Assembly: GCA_041913045.1 (NCBI GenBank)
Contig: JAYSGB010000039.1
Location: 1-38,564 of the forward strand
DNA length: 38,564 nt
Direction: 5' to 3'
Origin: CAMLOF01 sp041913045
GTDB taxonomy: Bacteria > Pseudomonadota > Gammaproteobacteria > Burkholderiales > Burkholderiaceae_C
The notes under the pieces are model-generated. The model was given only the letters and a program-made list of their open reading frames with translations. It was not told the DNA's origin and searched no databases. Position numbers and translations under genes: made by a program. Of the stretch, positions 23,456-33,007 are shown one piece after another. How positions within the stretch are numbered: position 1 is the first letter of the stretch; each line of letters opens with the position of its first letter.

Positions 23456-24367
23456 TCAGCGCAGGCGCTTGATCAGGCTGGAAGTGTCCCAGCGCCCGCC
23501 GTCCATGCGCTGCACGTCGGCGTAGAACTGGTCAACCAGCGCAGTAACGGGCAGACGCGAGCCGTTGCGTTTTGCTTCGTCCAGCACCAGGCCCAGGTCC
23601 TTGCGCATCCAGTCCACGGCAAAGCCGAAGTTGAACTGGTCGGCCACCATGGTCTTGCCACGGTTGTCCATCTGCCAGCTTTGCGCCGCGCCTTTACCGA
23701 TCACGTCCAGCACCAGATTCATGTCCAACCCGGCGTTCTGGCCAAAGGCGATGGCTTCGCTCAGGCCTTGCACCAGTCCGGCAATGCTGATCTGGTTCAC
23801 CATCTTGGCAAGTTGACCGGCACCGGCTTCGCCAATGTGGGTGAAGGCGCGCGAGAAGGCCATGGCCACGGGGCGTGCGCGTTCGAACACGGGGGCGTCG
23901 CCGCCGCACATGACCGTGAGCATGCCGTTCTGCGCACCAGCCTGGCCACCCGAGACGGGCGCATCAATGAAGTGCAGGCCGCGCGCACGGGCTGTGGCAT
24001 ACAGTTCGCGTGCTACGTTGGCTGATGCCGTGGTATGGTCTACGAAGACGGTGTCGGGCCGCATGCCAGCAAAGGCGCCATCGTCACCCAGCACCACGGA
24101 ACGCAGGTCGTCGTCGTTGCCCACGCAGCAGAACACAATGTCGGCGCTGGCGGCCGCCTCACGCGGGGTGGCTGCCGTGTCTACCTTGCACTGTGCAAAC
24201 TCCTTTGCAAAGGCTTGTGATTTGGCCGCACTGCGGTTGTACACCGTGACCTGGTGCCCCGCAAGAGCAAGGTGACCCGCCATGGGGTAGCCCATGACCC
24301 CCAGGCCCAGGAAGGCGACGCGAATGGAAGGTGTGGCTTCGTAAGTCTTCGGGTTCAGGCTGCTCAT
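23456..24367 (-). CDS. Beta-hydroxyacid dehydrogenase (3-hydroxyisobutyrate dehydrogenase / tartronate semialdehyde reductase family)
   Basis: This is a 303-residue NAD(P)-dependent dehydrogenase. The Rossmann motif VAFLGLGVMGYPMAGHL is near 18-33. The substrate motif FIDAPVSGGQAGAQNG and the catalytic-Lys region GAGQLAKMVNQ are complete. The C-terminal helical domain contains WMRKDLGLVLDEA. The exact substrate (3-hydroxyisobutyrate, tartronate semialdehyde or succinic semialdehyde) cannot be told. It starts ten bases after the pilU stop on the same strand, so it may share the pilTU transcript, though it has no evident functional link to pili. Confidence 0.92.
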   Translation of the reverse strand: MSSLNPKTYEATPSIRVAFLGLGVMGYPMAGHLALAGHQVTVYNRSAAKSQAFAKEFAQCKVDTAATPREAAASADIVFCCVGNDDDLRSVVLGDDGAFAGMRPDTVFVDHTTASANVARELYATARARGLHFIDAPVSGGQAGAQNGMLTVMCGGDAPVFERARPVAMAFSRAFTHIGEAGAGQLAKMVNQISIAGLVQGLSEAIAFGQNAGLDMNLVLDVIGKGAAQSWQMDNRGKTMVADQFNFGFAVDWMRKDLGLVLDEAKRNGSRLPVTALVDQFYADVQRMDGGRWDTSSLIKRLR

Positions 24368-24377
24368 GCGTCGAGTT

Positions 24378-25514
24378 TCAGATGATGGTCAGGTGTTCGG
24401 TGCCCGCTGCCAGGTCGGTGGTGCGCGCGCGCTGGCTGTTGAGCTTGATGTTGAGCTTGAGATCGTTCTGCGAGTCTGCGTTGCGAATGGCGTCTTCGTA
24501 AGTGATGAGGTTGGCCTCGAAGGCGTCGAAAAGCGCCTGGTCAAAGGTCTGCATGCCGACTTCGCGGCTGCGCTTCATCACTTCCTTGATCTCGTTGATC
24601 TCGCCCTTCATGATGAGGTCCGCGATCAGCCCACTGTTGAGCAGGATTTCGACCACCGCATAGCGGCCCTTGCCGTCCTGGCGGGGCAGCAGGCGCTGGG
24701 CGACCATGCCGCGCAAGTTGAGCGACACGTCCTTGAGCATCTGCGCGTGGCGCTCTTCAGGGAAGAAGTTGATGATGCGTTCCATGGCCTGGTTGGCGCT
24801 GTTGGCGTGCAACGTGGCCAGGCAGAGGTGGCCTGTTTCGGCAAACGAGATGGCGTGCTCCATGGTCTCGCGGTCACGGATTTCGCCCATCAGGATGACG
24901 TTGGGGGCTTGACGCAGGGAGTTCTTCAGCGCGATTTCCCAGTTGTCAGTGTCCAGGCCCACCTCGCGCTGGGTGATGATGCAGTTCTTGTGCTGGTGCA
25001 CGAACTCCACCGGGTCTTCCACGGTGACGATGTGATCGTGGGTGTTCTCGTTGCGCCAGTCCACCATGGCGGCCAGCGTGGTGGATTTACCCGAACCCGT
25101 GCCTCCTACCAGCAGGCAGATGCCTCGCTTGGCCATGGCAATGTTCTTCAGTTGCTGGGGCAGGCCCAGCTCATCCACCGTGGGAATCTTGGCGGGAATG
25201 GTCCGCATCACCAGACCCACCTTGCCCATTTGCACAAACGCATTCACGCGGAAGCGCCCGATACCCGCTGGTGCGATGGCAAAGTTGCATTCGCGTGTGC
25301 GCTCGAACTCGGCAGCCTGCTTGTCGTTCATGATGGCGCGCGCCAGCGCCTGGGTGTGCTGCCCGGTCAATGGCTGTGGCGACACCTTGTTGATCTTGCC
25401 ATCCACCTTGATGGCGGGCGGGAAGTCTGACGTAAGGAAAAGGTCGCTGCCGTTGCGGCTGACCATGAGTTTGAGCAGGTCGTTGACGAAGTTGCTCGCT
25501 TGATCGCGTTCCAT
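24378..25514 (-). CDS. pilU: Type IV pilus retraction accessory ATPase PilU
   Basis: This is a 378-residue hexameric secretion-type ATPase that works with PilT in pilus retraction and twitching motility. Walker A GGTGSGKST, the Asp box VTVEDPVEF, Walker B NVILMGEIRDRETM and the His box TGHLCLATLHANSA are intact. The C-terminus is longer than in PilT, as is usual for PilU. AAGGAG lies seven bases before the ATG. It follows pilT by 17 bases, forming a pilTU operon. Confidence 0.96.
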   Translation of the reverse strand: MERDQASNFVNDLLKLMVSRNGSDLFLTSDFPPAIKVDGKINKVSPQPLTGQHTQALARAIMNDKQAAEFERTRECNFAIAPAGIGRFRVNAFVQMGKVGLVMRTIPAKIPTVDELGLPQQLKNIAMAKRGICLLVGGTGSGKSTTLAAMVDWRNENTHDHIVTVEDPVEFVHQHKNCIITQREVGLDTDNWEIALKNSLRQAPNVILMGEIRDRETMEHAISFAETGHLCLATLHANSANQAMERIINFFPEERHAQMLKDVSLNLRGMVAQRLLPRQDGKGRYAVVEILLNSGLIADLIMKGEINEIKEVMKRSREVGMQTFDQALFDAFEANLITYEDAIRNADSQNDLKLNIKLNSQRARTTDLAAGTEHLTII

Positions 25515-25531
25515 CTGCGCTCTCCTTCGGC

Positions 25532-26575
25532 TCAGCCGGGGAAGTTGTCGGGGATCTTGGCCTTGGCGCGGGCTTCGGCGGGTGTGATGATGTTGCGGCG
25601 GACCAGCTCGATCAGGCTTTGGTCGAGCGTCTGCATGCCGAAGTTGTTGCCGGTCTGGATGGACGAGTACATCTGCGCGACCTTGTTTTCACGGATGAGG
25701 TTGCGGATGGCCGGTGTGCCGATCATGATTTCGTGCGCGGCCACGCGGCCGTTGCCGTCAGCCGTCTTGAGCAGGGTCTGGGAAATCACGGCCACCAGAG
25801 ATTCGGACAGCATGGCGCGGACCATTTCCTTTTCCTCGGGCGGGAACACGTCCACGATACGGTCGATGGTCTTGGCCGCGCTGGAGGTGTGCAGCGTGCC
25901 GAACACCAGGTGGCCGGTCTCGGCAGCGGTCATGGCCAGCCGGATGGTTTCCAGGTCGCGCATCTCGCCCACCAGCACGGCGTCCGGGTCTTCGCGCAGT
26001 GCGGAACGCAGGGCGTTGGCGAAGCTGTGCGTCATCGGCCCCACTTCACGCTGGTTGACCAGGCACTTCTTGGAGTCGTGCACGAATTCGATCGGGTCCT
26101 CGATGGTGAGGATGTGACCGTATTCGTTTTCGTTGAGGTGGTTGACCATGGCGGCCAGCGTGGTGGACTTGCCGGAGCCGGTGGGTCCGGTCACCAGCAC
26201 CAGGCCGCGTGGCTTGAGCGCAAGTTCCGCAAAGATCTTTGGGCAGTTGAGCTGATCCAGCGTCATGATCTTGGACGGAATCGTCCGGAACACGGCGGCA
26301 GCGCCTCGGTTCTGGTTGAAGGCGTTCACACGGAAGCGTGCCAGACCTTCGATCTCGAACGAGAAATCCACCTCAAGGTGCTCTTCGTACACCTTGCGCT
26401 GGGCGTCGTTCATGATGTCGTAGATCATGGCGTGGACCTGCTTGTGGTCCAGCGGCTCAACGTTGATGCGTCGCACGTCACCGTGCACCCGTATCATCGG
26501 AGGCAGGCCCGCAGAGAGGTGCAGGTCCGAAGCCTTGTTCTTCGTGCTGAAGGCCAACAGTTGAGTGATATCCAT
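25532..26575 (-). CDS. pilT: Type IV pilus retraction ATPase PilT
   Basis: This is the 347-residue retraction motor of type IV pili. Motifs: N-terminal ASDLHLSAGLPPMIRVHGDVRR, Walker A GPTGSGKST, Asp box LTIEDPIEFVHDS, Walker B DAVLVGEMRDLETI, His box HLVFGTLHTSSAAKT, and the C-terminal retraction motif AIRNLIRE. It is divergent from the YggS gene with 32 bases between starts, and followed by pilU. Nothing unusual is seen. Confidence 0.97.
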   Translation of the reverse strand: MDITQLLAFSTKNKASDLHLSAGLPPMIRVHGDVRRINVEPLDHKQVHAMIYDIMNDAQRKVYEEHLEVDFSFEIEGLARFRVNAFNQNRGAAAVFRTIPSKIMTLDQLNCPKIFAELALKPRGLVLVTGPTGSGKSTTLAAMVNHLNENEYGHILTIEDPIEFVHDSKKCLVNQREVGPMTHSFANALRSALREDPDAVLVGEMRDLETIRLAMTAAETGHLVFGTLHTSSAAKTIDRIVDVFPPEEKEMVRAMLSESLVAVISQTLLKTADGNGRVAAHEIMIGTPAIRNLIRENKVAQMYSSIQTGNNFGMQTLDQSLIELVRRNIITPAEARAKAKIPDNFPG

Positions 26576-26607
26576 CCCGGTTCCCGTAAGGCGTGGTTTC
26601 TCCCATT

Positions 26608-27312
26608 ATGTCAACGATTTCAGACAATCTCCAGCACGTTCGCGCGCGCATCGTGCAGGCGTGTGAACGCGCGGGCCGCAATCCGGCGACAGTGCGTCTA
26701 TTGGCGGTGTCCAAGACTTTCGGCGCGGACGCTGTGGCCGAGGCCTTGGCAGCAGGCCAGCAAGCCTTTGGCGAGAACTATGTGCAGGAAGGCGTAGACA
26801 AGATCGCCCGGCTGCGCGAGGGGAGCCAGAACGGGCTGGAATGGCATTGCATCGGGCCTTTGCAGAGCAACAAGACGCGGCCGGTGGCGGAAAATTTTGA
26901 CTGGGTGCAGTCGGTCGACCGGCTGAAGATAGCGCAACGGCTGAGCGAGCAGCGGCCAGCTGGGCTGCCACCCTTGCAGGTGTGCGTTCAGGTAAATGTG
27001 GACGGTGGCCCAACGAAGGCGGGCGTCACGCAGGAAGACGCCTTGGCCCTGGCGCGGGCTGTGGCTGCGTTGCCTCGCCTGCAGTTGCGCGGGCTGATGT
27101 GCATTCCCGAGCCCGCAACCGACTTTGCTTCGGCCTGTGCTGTGTTTGCACGTGCGAAGGCCTTGTTTGATGCCCTGAACGCCGAGGGTTTTGGGTTGGA
27201 TACCCTGTCCATGGGCATGAGCGATGACCTGGAGGCCGCCGTGGCCAGCGGCAGCACGATGGTGCGTGTGGGCAGCGCGATTTTTGGGCGGCGGTCATAC
27301 GCCCAGGTTTGA
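26608..27312 (+). CDS. YggS family PLP-homeostasis protein
   Basis: This is a 234-residue PLP-binding protein with an alanine-racemase-like barrel fold and no known catalytic activity, involved in vitamin B6 and amino-acid homeostasis. The PLP lysine lies in LLAVSKTF near residue 37. FGENYVQEG, WHCIGPLQSNKTR, VNVDGGPTKAGV and LSMGMSDDLEAAVASGSTMVRVGSAIFG are all diagnostic. The ATG at 26608 matches the family length; the upstream GTG (26593) has its ribosome site too close. The gene is divergent from pilT, an arrangement common in proteobacteria. Confidence 0.94.
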   Translation: MSTISDNLQHVRARIVQACERAGRNPATVRLLAVSKTFGADAVAEALAAGQQAFGENYVQEGVDKIARLREGSQNGLEWHCIGPLQSNKTRPVAENFDWVQSVDRLKIAQRLSEQRPAGLPPLQVCVQVNVDGGPTKAGVTQEDALALARAVAALPRLQLRGLMCIPEPATDFASACAVFARAKALFDALNAEGFGLDTLSMGMSDDLEAAVASGSTMVRVGSAIFGRRSYAQV

Positions 27313-27328
27313 GGGTGTCTACAGGCTG

Positions 27329-28468
27329 CTAGCCAAGGCGACGCGGGCTGAGGGCCTCGGCGCTGAGTCCGAAGTCCGTCAGCCGCTGGGGTAATGGCAG
27401 GCCACGCGCCAGGCTGGCGCAGGCTTCGCCCATGGCGGGTGCGGTCTGGATACCGTACCCTCCTTGTCCGGCCACCCAGAAAAACCCCGGCGCCTGTGCG
27501 TCAAGGCCGCCTACCAGGCTCTTGTCTGCCACGAACGAGCGCAGGCCCGCCCACGTGTGGGCCGGGCGGCGGATGGTGAGGGTGGTGGCTTCTTCGATAC
27601 GGTGGATGCCGAGTGCGATGTCCAACTCCTCTGGCTGCACGTCCTGAGGTTCGGTGGGGTCGGCGTTGGCTGGTGAGGCCAGCAGCAGCCCTGCATCGGG
27701 CTTGAAGTACCAATCCTCGCCTGCGCTGTAAGTCATCGGCCAATCGCTCGCATCCACCCCGGCTGGCAGGGCGAAGGTGAAGGCTGCCCGGCGGTAGGGG
27801 ATCAGGCCGATGGAGCGCGCACCGGCCATCTGGCCAAGGCGTTCGGCCCATGCTCCCGCAGCATTGAGCACCACCGGCGCCTGCCATGTGCCTGCGGTGG
27901 TCTGCACCGTCCACAGGCCCGCCTCATGCCGCAGTGCCTGTACCTCGGCCTGGCAGGCCAGTTGGCCACCGTGCTGGCGCATACCTTTGAGGAAGCCCTG
28001 GTGGATCGCATGCACGTCCAGGTCACATGCATCAGGCTCCAGCAACGCTGCGGAAACCATCTGCGGCCGGAGCACCGGAACGCGCTGGCATGCCTGTTCT
28101 GCTGTCAAGCGTTCATGGCGCAGGCCGAGCCCTGCAAGCACCTGGGCGTGGGCGTCCAGTTCAGCCTCTTGGTCGGGCGCGGCCACCATCATGGCGCCGC
28201 GCAGTGTCATCAGCGGGTGCTCGCCGAACACTGCGGGCGGGTGCAGGAAGAAGTCGCGGCTGGCGAGCGTCAACGCGCGCACCTGGGCGCTGCCATAAGC
28301 CTCCAGATACACGGCGGCGGAACGGCCTGTGGTGTGGTAGCCGGGCTGGGACTCGCGTTCCAACACGACCACACGCCCGTGCGGGGCCAGCCAGTACGCG
28401 ACGGACGCACCAGCCATGCCCGCGCCTATGACGATGAAGTCCGCTTGTGTAGGGGTGTCTGTCGGCAT
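27329..28468 (-). CDS. FAD-dependent D-amino-acid dehydrogenase, D-arginine dehydrogenase (DauA)-like
   Basis: This is a 379-residue flavoenzyme of the DAO family. The FAD-binding motif DFIVIGAGMAGASVAYWL opens the protein. VVVLERESQPGYHTTGRSAA, VLNAAGAWAERL, FKPDAGLLLASPANADP, RRPAHTWAGLRSFVAD and WVAGQGGYGIQTAPAMGEA follow closely the pattern I know from Pseudomonas aeruginosa DauA, which oxidises D-arginine and other D-amino acids to 2-oxo acids. Substrate specificity is inference. GGAG precedes the ATG. It lies 49 bases downstream of putA on the same strand. Confidence 0.88.
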   Translation of the reverse strand: MPTDTPTQADFIVIGAGMAGASVAYWLAPHGRVVVLERESQPGYHTTGRSAAVYLEAYGSAQVRALTLASRDFFLHPPAVFGEHPLMTLRGAMMVAAPDQEAELDAHAQVLAGLGLRHERLTAEQACQRVPVLRPQMVSAALLEPDACDLDVHAIHQGFLKGMRQHGGQLACQAEVQALRHEAGLWTVQTTAGTWQAPVVLNAAGAWAERLGQMAGARSIGLIPYRRAAFTFALPAGVDASDWPMTYSAGEDWYFKPDAGLLLASPANADPTEPQDVQPEELDIALGIHRIEEATTLTIRRPAHTWAGLRSFVADKSLVGGLDAQAPGFFWVAGQGGYGIQTAPAMGEACASLARGLPLPQRLTDFGLSAEALSPRRLG

Positions 28469-28517
28469 GCTTTCTCCAGGCTATCCCCTGGATTATGTCG
28501 GCGGGCACAGTTGAATT

Positions 28518-31500
28518 TCAGTCCAGCGTCATCAAGCTGGCGTTGCCGCCCGCTGCAGCCGTGTTGACGCTCAGCGACCGTTCCACCACCAGGCGCTCCA
28601 CGGCCACGTTGTTCTGTCCGGACGCAAGGCCTTGCACGCCGATGATGGCGCCAGACCGCTGTGCCAGTGCCTCGCCAAGCTGGTGCAGATCATCGGGGGT
28701 GCCGTGGTGCAGCACCGCGTCGAACCGGGCCGCTGGCGTGTGCCAGTCGGCCACCAGGTCGATCCGTTCCCGGACAGCCTCGGGCAATTGTTGGCGTAAG
28801 GCGGCATGTTCGGCTGGCCAGATGGCGCGGCTATCCACGGCCAGCACGGCGGCCAGTTGCACCAGCCGGTCGGTGTCGGCGGTAGCCAGGCAAAGAACAG
28901 CATCGCGCGGGTGCAGGCTGTATTCATTGCGTTCCCCTGTGGGGCCTGCCAATACCGCGCTGGCGTTGGGCCACGCGAGGTCGCTGAACCGTTGGCACGT
29001 TGCGGCCAGGTGGGTACGCCCCTGCTGGTTTGCCCAGTCGTGCAGTGCCTGCAATGATGCGGTGGCCGTGGGGGCAAGTGTTTTGTCGGCGGCGGCCAAC
29101 GGCGCGTTCTGGCACCAGCCCAGGGCGCGGCCCAGCACGTTGTTGGGGCGTTGGGCGAGCAGACGGTACAGGTAGATGGGGCCGCCCGCTTTGGGGCCGG
29201 TGCCCGACAGACCCTCGCCCCCGAAAGGCTGCACACCCACCACGGCCCCCACCATGTTGCGGTTGACGTAGCGGTTGCCTGCGTGGGCGCTGGCAACCAC
29301 CTGGGCAATGGTCTCGTCGATGCGTGTGTGCACGCCGAGTGTGAGGCCGTAGCCGGTGGCGTTGATCTGCTCGATCAGCGTGCCCAGGTCGCGCCGGGCG
29401 TAGCGCACCACGTGCAGCACTGGACCGAAGACCTCGCGCTCCAGTTCCCCGATGTGAGACAGCTCGATCAGTGTGGGCGGCACGAAGGTGCCGTGGTGTG
29501 TGGCGTCATGCTCAGGCTGGCGGGCTTGGAACACGGTGTGGCCACGTGCCTGCATGGCGGCGATGTGGTGTTCGATGTTGTCGCGTGCCTCAGCGTCGAT
29601 GACCGGGCCCACGTCCACCGCCAGTTCGCCGGGGTTGCCCAGGCGCAGTTCGGCCATGGCGCCGCGCAGCATGGCGAGCACGCGGTCGGCCACGTCGTGC
29701 TGCAGGCACAACACGCGCAGGGCCGAGCAACGTTGACCAGCACTGTCGAAGGCTGATGCCACCACGTCATTCACCACCTGTTCGGGCAAGGCCGAGGCGT
29801 CCACGATCATGGCGTTTTGTCCGCCGGTTTCGGCGATGAGGGGCACGGGCTGCCCGGTGGGGCCAAGGCGCTTGGCCAGGGTGCGTTGCAGCAGGCGGGC
29901 CACCTCGGTGGATCCGGTGAACATGACGCCTTGCACGCGTCTGTCGGCCACCAGGGGGGCACCCACGTTTTCGCCGCGCCCGGGCAGCAGTTGCAACGCA
30001 CTGGGTGGCACGCCTGCATCCCACAACAGCCGCACAGCCTCGGCGGCCACCAGCGGAGTCTGCTCGGCAGGCTTGGCCAGCACCGTGTTGCCAGCGGCCA
30101 GTGCGGCCGCTACCTGCCCGGTAAAGATCGCCAGCGGGAAGTTCCAGGGGCTGATGCACACCACGGGGCCCAACGGTACGTGGGTGGCGTTGTCAAAGCT
30201 GTGGCGGACCTGGGCAGCGTAGTAGCGCAGGAAGTCGATGGCCTCGCGCACCTCGGCGATGGCGTTGGCGGCAGTTTTGCCCGCCTCGCGCATCAGCAGG
30301 CCCATCAGGCGCGGCATGTCCGACTGCATCGCGTCAGCGGCACGGTCCAGCGCGGCGGCACGCTCTGCAGGAGGCGCGGCCGCCCAGGCGGGTGCGAAGT
30401 CCGAGGCCGCTTGCAGTGCAAGCCCCACCTCAGTTGCGCTGGCCTCGCGCGCCTGGCCCACCGTGTCGCGTGCATCGGCCGGGTTGATCACGGGCTGGAA
30501 TGGGTTGTGGCTTTCTGCTGGCACGCCTTGGGCAAGCATCGGCTGGGCCTGCCAGGGAACGCCGGCGCTCGCTTGCAGGGTGTCTTGCAGGAATTGCAGC
30601 GCTGCTTCGTTGGCCAGATCCAGCCCTGCGGAGTTGGCGCGCTGATCGCCGTACAGCCCCGCGGGCAGCGCAATGGCCGGGTGGGGCAGGCCGACTTGTC
30701 CTTCGCTTTCCCCAGTCGCCTCCACGGCGTCCACCGGGTCTTGCACCAGTTGTTCGATGGGCAGGCTGGGGTCGGCCATCTGGTGCACAAAGGAGGTGTT
30801 CGCGCCGTTTTCCAGCAGGCGCCGCACCAGGTAGGCCAGCAGCGTTTCGTGTGTGCCCACGGGGGCGTAGATGCGGCATGGACGCTTCAGCTCGCGCACC
30901 ACCTGCTCGTACAGCGGCTCGCCCATGCCGTGCAGGCACTGGAACTCGTATTGGCCGGGTTGGTAACGGGCCGGGTCTGCCAGGTGGTAGATGGCCGCGA
31001 GCGTGTGGGCGTTGTGCGTGGCGAACTGTGGGTATATGGCGTCCGGTGCGGCCAGCAGGCGGCGCGCGCAGGCCAGGTAGGCCACGTCGGTGTGGGCTTT
31101 ACGGGTGTAGACCGGGTAATCGCTCATGCCGTCGAGCTGGGCACGCTTGATCTCGCTGTCCCAGTAAGCACCCTTGACCAGACGCACCATCAGCCGGTGG
31201 CCGCTGCGCCGGGCCAGGTCGATGACGAAGTCGATCACGTAGGGGCAGCGCTTCTGGTAGGCCTGCACGACGAAGCCGATGCCGTCGAAGCCCGCCAACT
31301 CGGGCGCGAAGCAGAGTTTTTCCAGCAGATCCAGCGAGAGTTCCAGCCGGTCGGCCTCTTCGGCGTCGATGTTCAGGCCGATGTTGTAGCTTCTGGCCAG
31401 TTGTGCAAGGCGCATCAGCACGGGGTAGAGCTCGTCCATCACGCGCTGGTACTGCGCGCGGCTGTAACGCGGGTGCAGGGCCGACAGCTTGATGGAGATG

Positions 31501-32327
31501 CCCGGACCAGTATGTACGCCCGCTCCGTTCGCTGCCTGGCCAATGGCGTGAATGGCGGCTTCGTAAGCGGCCAGGTAGCGTTGCGCGTCCTCGGCGGTGA
31601 GGGCGGCTTCGCCCAGCATGTCGTAGGAGTAGCGAAAGCCCTGCGCTTCCCTCACCCGTGCGCGCTCCAGCGCCTCTTCGATGGTCTCTCCAGTAACGAA
31701 CTGCTCGCCCATCAAGCGCATGGCCATGTCCACGCCTTTGCGGATCAGCGGCTCGCCGCCCTTGCGCACCAGCGCGCCCAGGGTAGCGCTCAGGCCCGCC
31801 TCGCTGTGCGTGGCCACCAGCTTGCCCGTGAGCAGCAGGCCCCAGGTGGCGGCGTTGACGAACAACGACGGGCTGCGGCCCAGGTGGGCCGTCCATTCCC
31901 CGCGGCCCACCTTGTCGCGGATCAGCGCGTCGCGCGTTTCGGCATCGGGAATGCGCAGCAGCGCCTCGGCCAGGCACATCAGGGCCACACCCTCCTGCGA
32001 CGACAGGGCGTACTCCTGCAGCAGGCCCTGCACCAGCCCGGCGCGGCCCACGGCGGGTTTGCGCTCGCGCAGTTGCTGTGCCAGTTGCTGGGCCAGCGCT
32101 TGCGTGGCGGCATGGGTGGACGCATCAAGCCGGGCCTGTTCCAGCAGCCCGGGCAGCAACTCCGGCTCGGGGCGGCGCCAGGTGGCGGTGATGGCTTGCC
32201 GTAATGGTTCACGTTCCAGGGGGCCATCGACGAAGCGGGCAAAAGGCGTGCTCGCCGGTGCGCTGCGGTCATGCTGCGCGAGACCGGGCAGGGGTTGCAG
32301 TTGCTGCGGGTGGGCGGGAGCGTTCAT
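28518..32327 (-). CDS. putA: Bifunctional proline dehydrogenase / P5C dehydrogenase PutA (RHH-less)
   Basis: This 1269-residue enzyme oxidises proline to glutamate in two steps. An alpha-helical domain (about 60-170) precedes the FAD-dependent proline dehydrogenase barrel (about 230-500, with RLVKGAYWDSEIK at 382-394 and the YTRKAHTDVAYLAC segment). The NAD-dependent aldehyde dehydrogenase (about 610-1080) has FTGSTEVA at 803-810, catalytic Glu833 in ETGGQN and Cys867 in AGQRCSA. A C-terminal domain completes it, as in type B PutA. The N-terminal ribbon-helix-helix repressor domain of E. coli PutA is absent, so regulation must come from elsewhere; the divergent Lrp-type gene is the obvious candidate. 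Confidence 0.96.
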   Translation of the reverse strand: MNAPAHPQQLQPLPGLAQHDRSAPASTPFARFVDGPLEREPLRQAITATWRRPEPELLPGLLEQARLDASTHAATQALAQQLAQQLRERKPAVGRAGLVQGLLQEYALSSQEGVALMCLAEALLRIPDAETRDALIRDKVGRGEWTAHLGRSPSLFVNAATWGLLLTGKLVATHSEAGLSATLGALVRKGGEPLIRKGVDMAMRLMGEQFVTGETIEEALERARVREAQGFRYSYDMLGEAALTAEDAQRYLAAYEAAIHAIGQAANGAGVHTGPGISIKLSALHPRYSRAQYQRVMDELYPVLMRLAQLARSYNIGLNIDAEEADRLELSLDLLEKLCFAPELAGFDGIGFVVQAYQKRCPYVIDFVIDLARRSGHRLMVRLVKGAYWDSEIKRAQLDGMSDYPVYTRKAHTDVAYLACARRLLAAPDAIYPQFATHNAHTLAAIYHLADPARYQPGQYEFQCLHGMGEPLYEQVVRELKRPCRIYAPVGTHETLLAYLVRRLLENGANTSFVHQMADPSLPIEQLVQDPVDAVEATGESEGQVGLPHPAIALPAGLYGDQRANSAGLDLANEAALQFLQDTLQASAGVPWQAQPMLAQGVPAESHNPFQPVINPADARDTVGQAREASATEVGLALQAASDFAPAWAAAPPAERAAALDRAADAMQSDMPRLMGLLMREAGKTAANAIAEVREAIDFLRYYAAQVRHSFDNATHVPLGPVVCISPWNFPLAIFTGQVAAALAAGNTVLAKPAEQTPLVAAEAVRLLWDAGVPPSALQLLPGRGENVGAPLVADRRVQGVMFTGSTEVARLLQRTLAKRLGPTGQPVPLIAETGGQNAMIVDASALPEQVVNDVVASAFDSAGQRCSALRVLCLQHDVADRVLAMLRGAMAELRLGNPGELAVDVGPVIDAEARDNIEHHIAAMQARGHTVFQARQPEHDATHHGTFVPPTLIELSHIGELEREVFGPVLHVVRYARRDLGTLIEQINATGYGLTLGVHTRIDETIAQVVASAHAGNRYVNRNMVGAVVGVQPFGGEGLSGTGPKAGGPIYLYRLLAQRPNNVLGRALGWCQNAPLAAADKTLAPTATASLQALHDWANQQGRTHLAATCQRFSDLAWPNASAVLAGPTGERNEYSLHPRDAVLCLATADTDRLVQLAAVLAVDSRAIWPAEHAALRQQLPEAVRERIDLVADWHTPAARFDAVLHHGTPDDLHQLGEALAQRSGAIIGVQGLASGQNNVAVERLVVERSLSVNTAAAGGNASLMTLD

Positions 32328-32386
32328 TGCGGATCATCCAGATGTTTGGTGAATGCGCGGATGATCTCTCTCTATTGTTTGAATGT

Positions 32387-32405
32387 TTATCTGAATTTCA
32401 AATAA
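32387..32405. promoter_or_regulatory. 19-bp near-perfect palindrome between putA and the Lrp-type regulator
   Basis: TTATCTGAATTTCAAATAA is symmetric except at positions 5/15 and resembles Lrp/AsnC binding sites (AT-rich 15-bp dyads). A second small dyad GAATAATTC lies at 32412-32420. A possible putA -35 (TTGAAA, minus strand, 32402-32397) overlaps the palindrome, so control of putA is plausible. Confidence 0.6.
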
Positions 32406-32438
32406 GATGACGAATAATTCACTATTGAGACCCAGGCC

Positions 32439-32909
32439 ATGGAAGACCTCGACCGCATCGATCTGCGCATCCTCGACGTGCTGCAGCGTGATGGCCGCAT
32501 CAGCAACCTGAAACTGGCTGAGGCGGTGGCTCTGTCACCCACGGCAGTACTGGCGCGGGTCCAACGCCTCACGCGCGAGGGCTACATCCTCGGCTATGAG
32601 GCGAGACTCAACCCTCTCAAGCTGGGCGCGGGCATGTTGGTGTTCGTGGAGGTGCTGCTGGACCGCACCACTCCCAATGTGTTTGACGAGTTCAAGGCCG
32701 CCGTGCAGGTGCAGCCCCAAGTTCTGGAGTGCCACATGGTGGCCGGGGGGTTTGACTACCTGCTCAAGACCCGCGCAGCCGACATGAATGCCTACCGCAA
32801 CTTTGCAGGGGCCGTGCTTTGGCAATTGCCCGGGGTGCGGGAAACGCGCACCTACGCGGTGATGGAGGAGGTCAAGAATTCAACCCACTTGCACCTGCTC
32901 AACAAGTGA
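32439..32909 (+). CDS. Lrp/AsnC-family transcriptional regulator (PutR-like)
   Basis: This is a 156-residue regulator. An N-terminal winged HTH (about 6-55, LDVLQRDGRISNLKLAEAVALSPTAV region) is followed by the RAM/AsnC ligand-binding domain (about 70-150, with VLECHMVAGGFDYLLK and ending VMEEVKN). Its divergent position to an RHH-less putA points to a PutR/BkdR-type activator that senses proline and switches on putA. This is the usual arrangement in alpha- and betaproteobacteria. The effector assignment is inference. Confidence 0.93.
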   Translation: MEDLDRIDLRILDVLQRDGRISNLKLAEAVALSPTAVLARVQRLTREGYILGYEARLNPLKLGAGMLVFVEVLLDRTTPNVFDEFKAAVQVQPQVLECHMVAGGFDYLLKTRAADMNAYRNFAGAVLWQLPGVRETRTYAVMEEVKNSTHLHLLNK

Positions 32910-33007
32910 GCGTTGACAGACGCGCAGCATGTTTCTGACAATTCCATCAGTCAAACGGTTGGAGGTTGCAGGCCTTCACTGGCAGTGGCGAACAGGAGGG
33001 TACCCTC

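Noticed and set aside
29817..32204. 795-codon open frame on the plus strand, antisense to putA
   Set aside because: High-GC third-position bias opens long antisense frames; the product is low-complexity (His/Gln/Gly-rich) and the minus strand encodes an intact PutA. The same holds for the long frames opposite pilT, pilU, rsmI and the acyl-CoA synthetase fusion.
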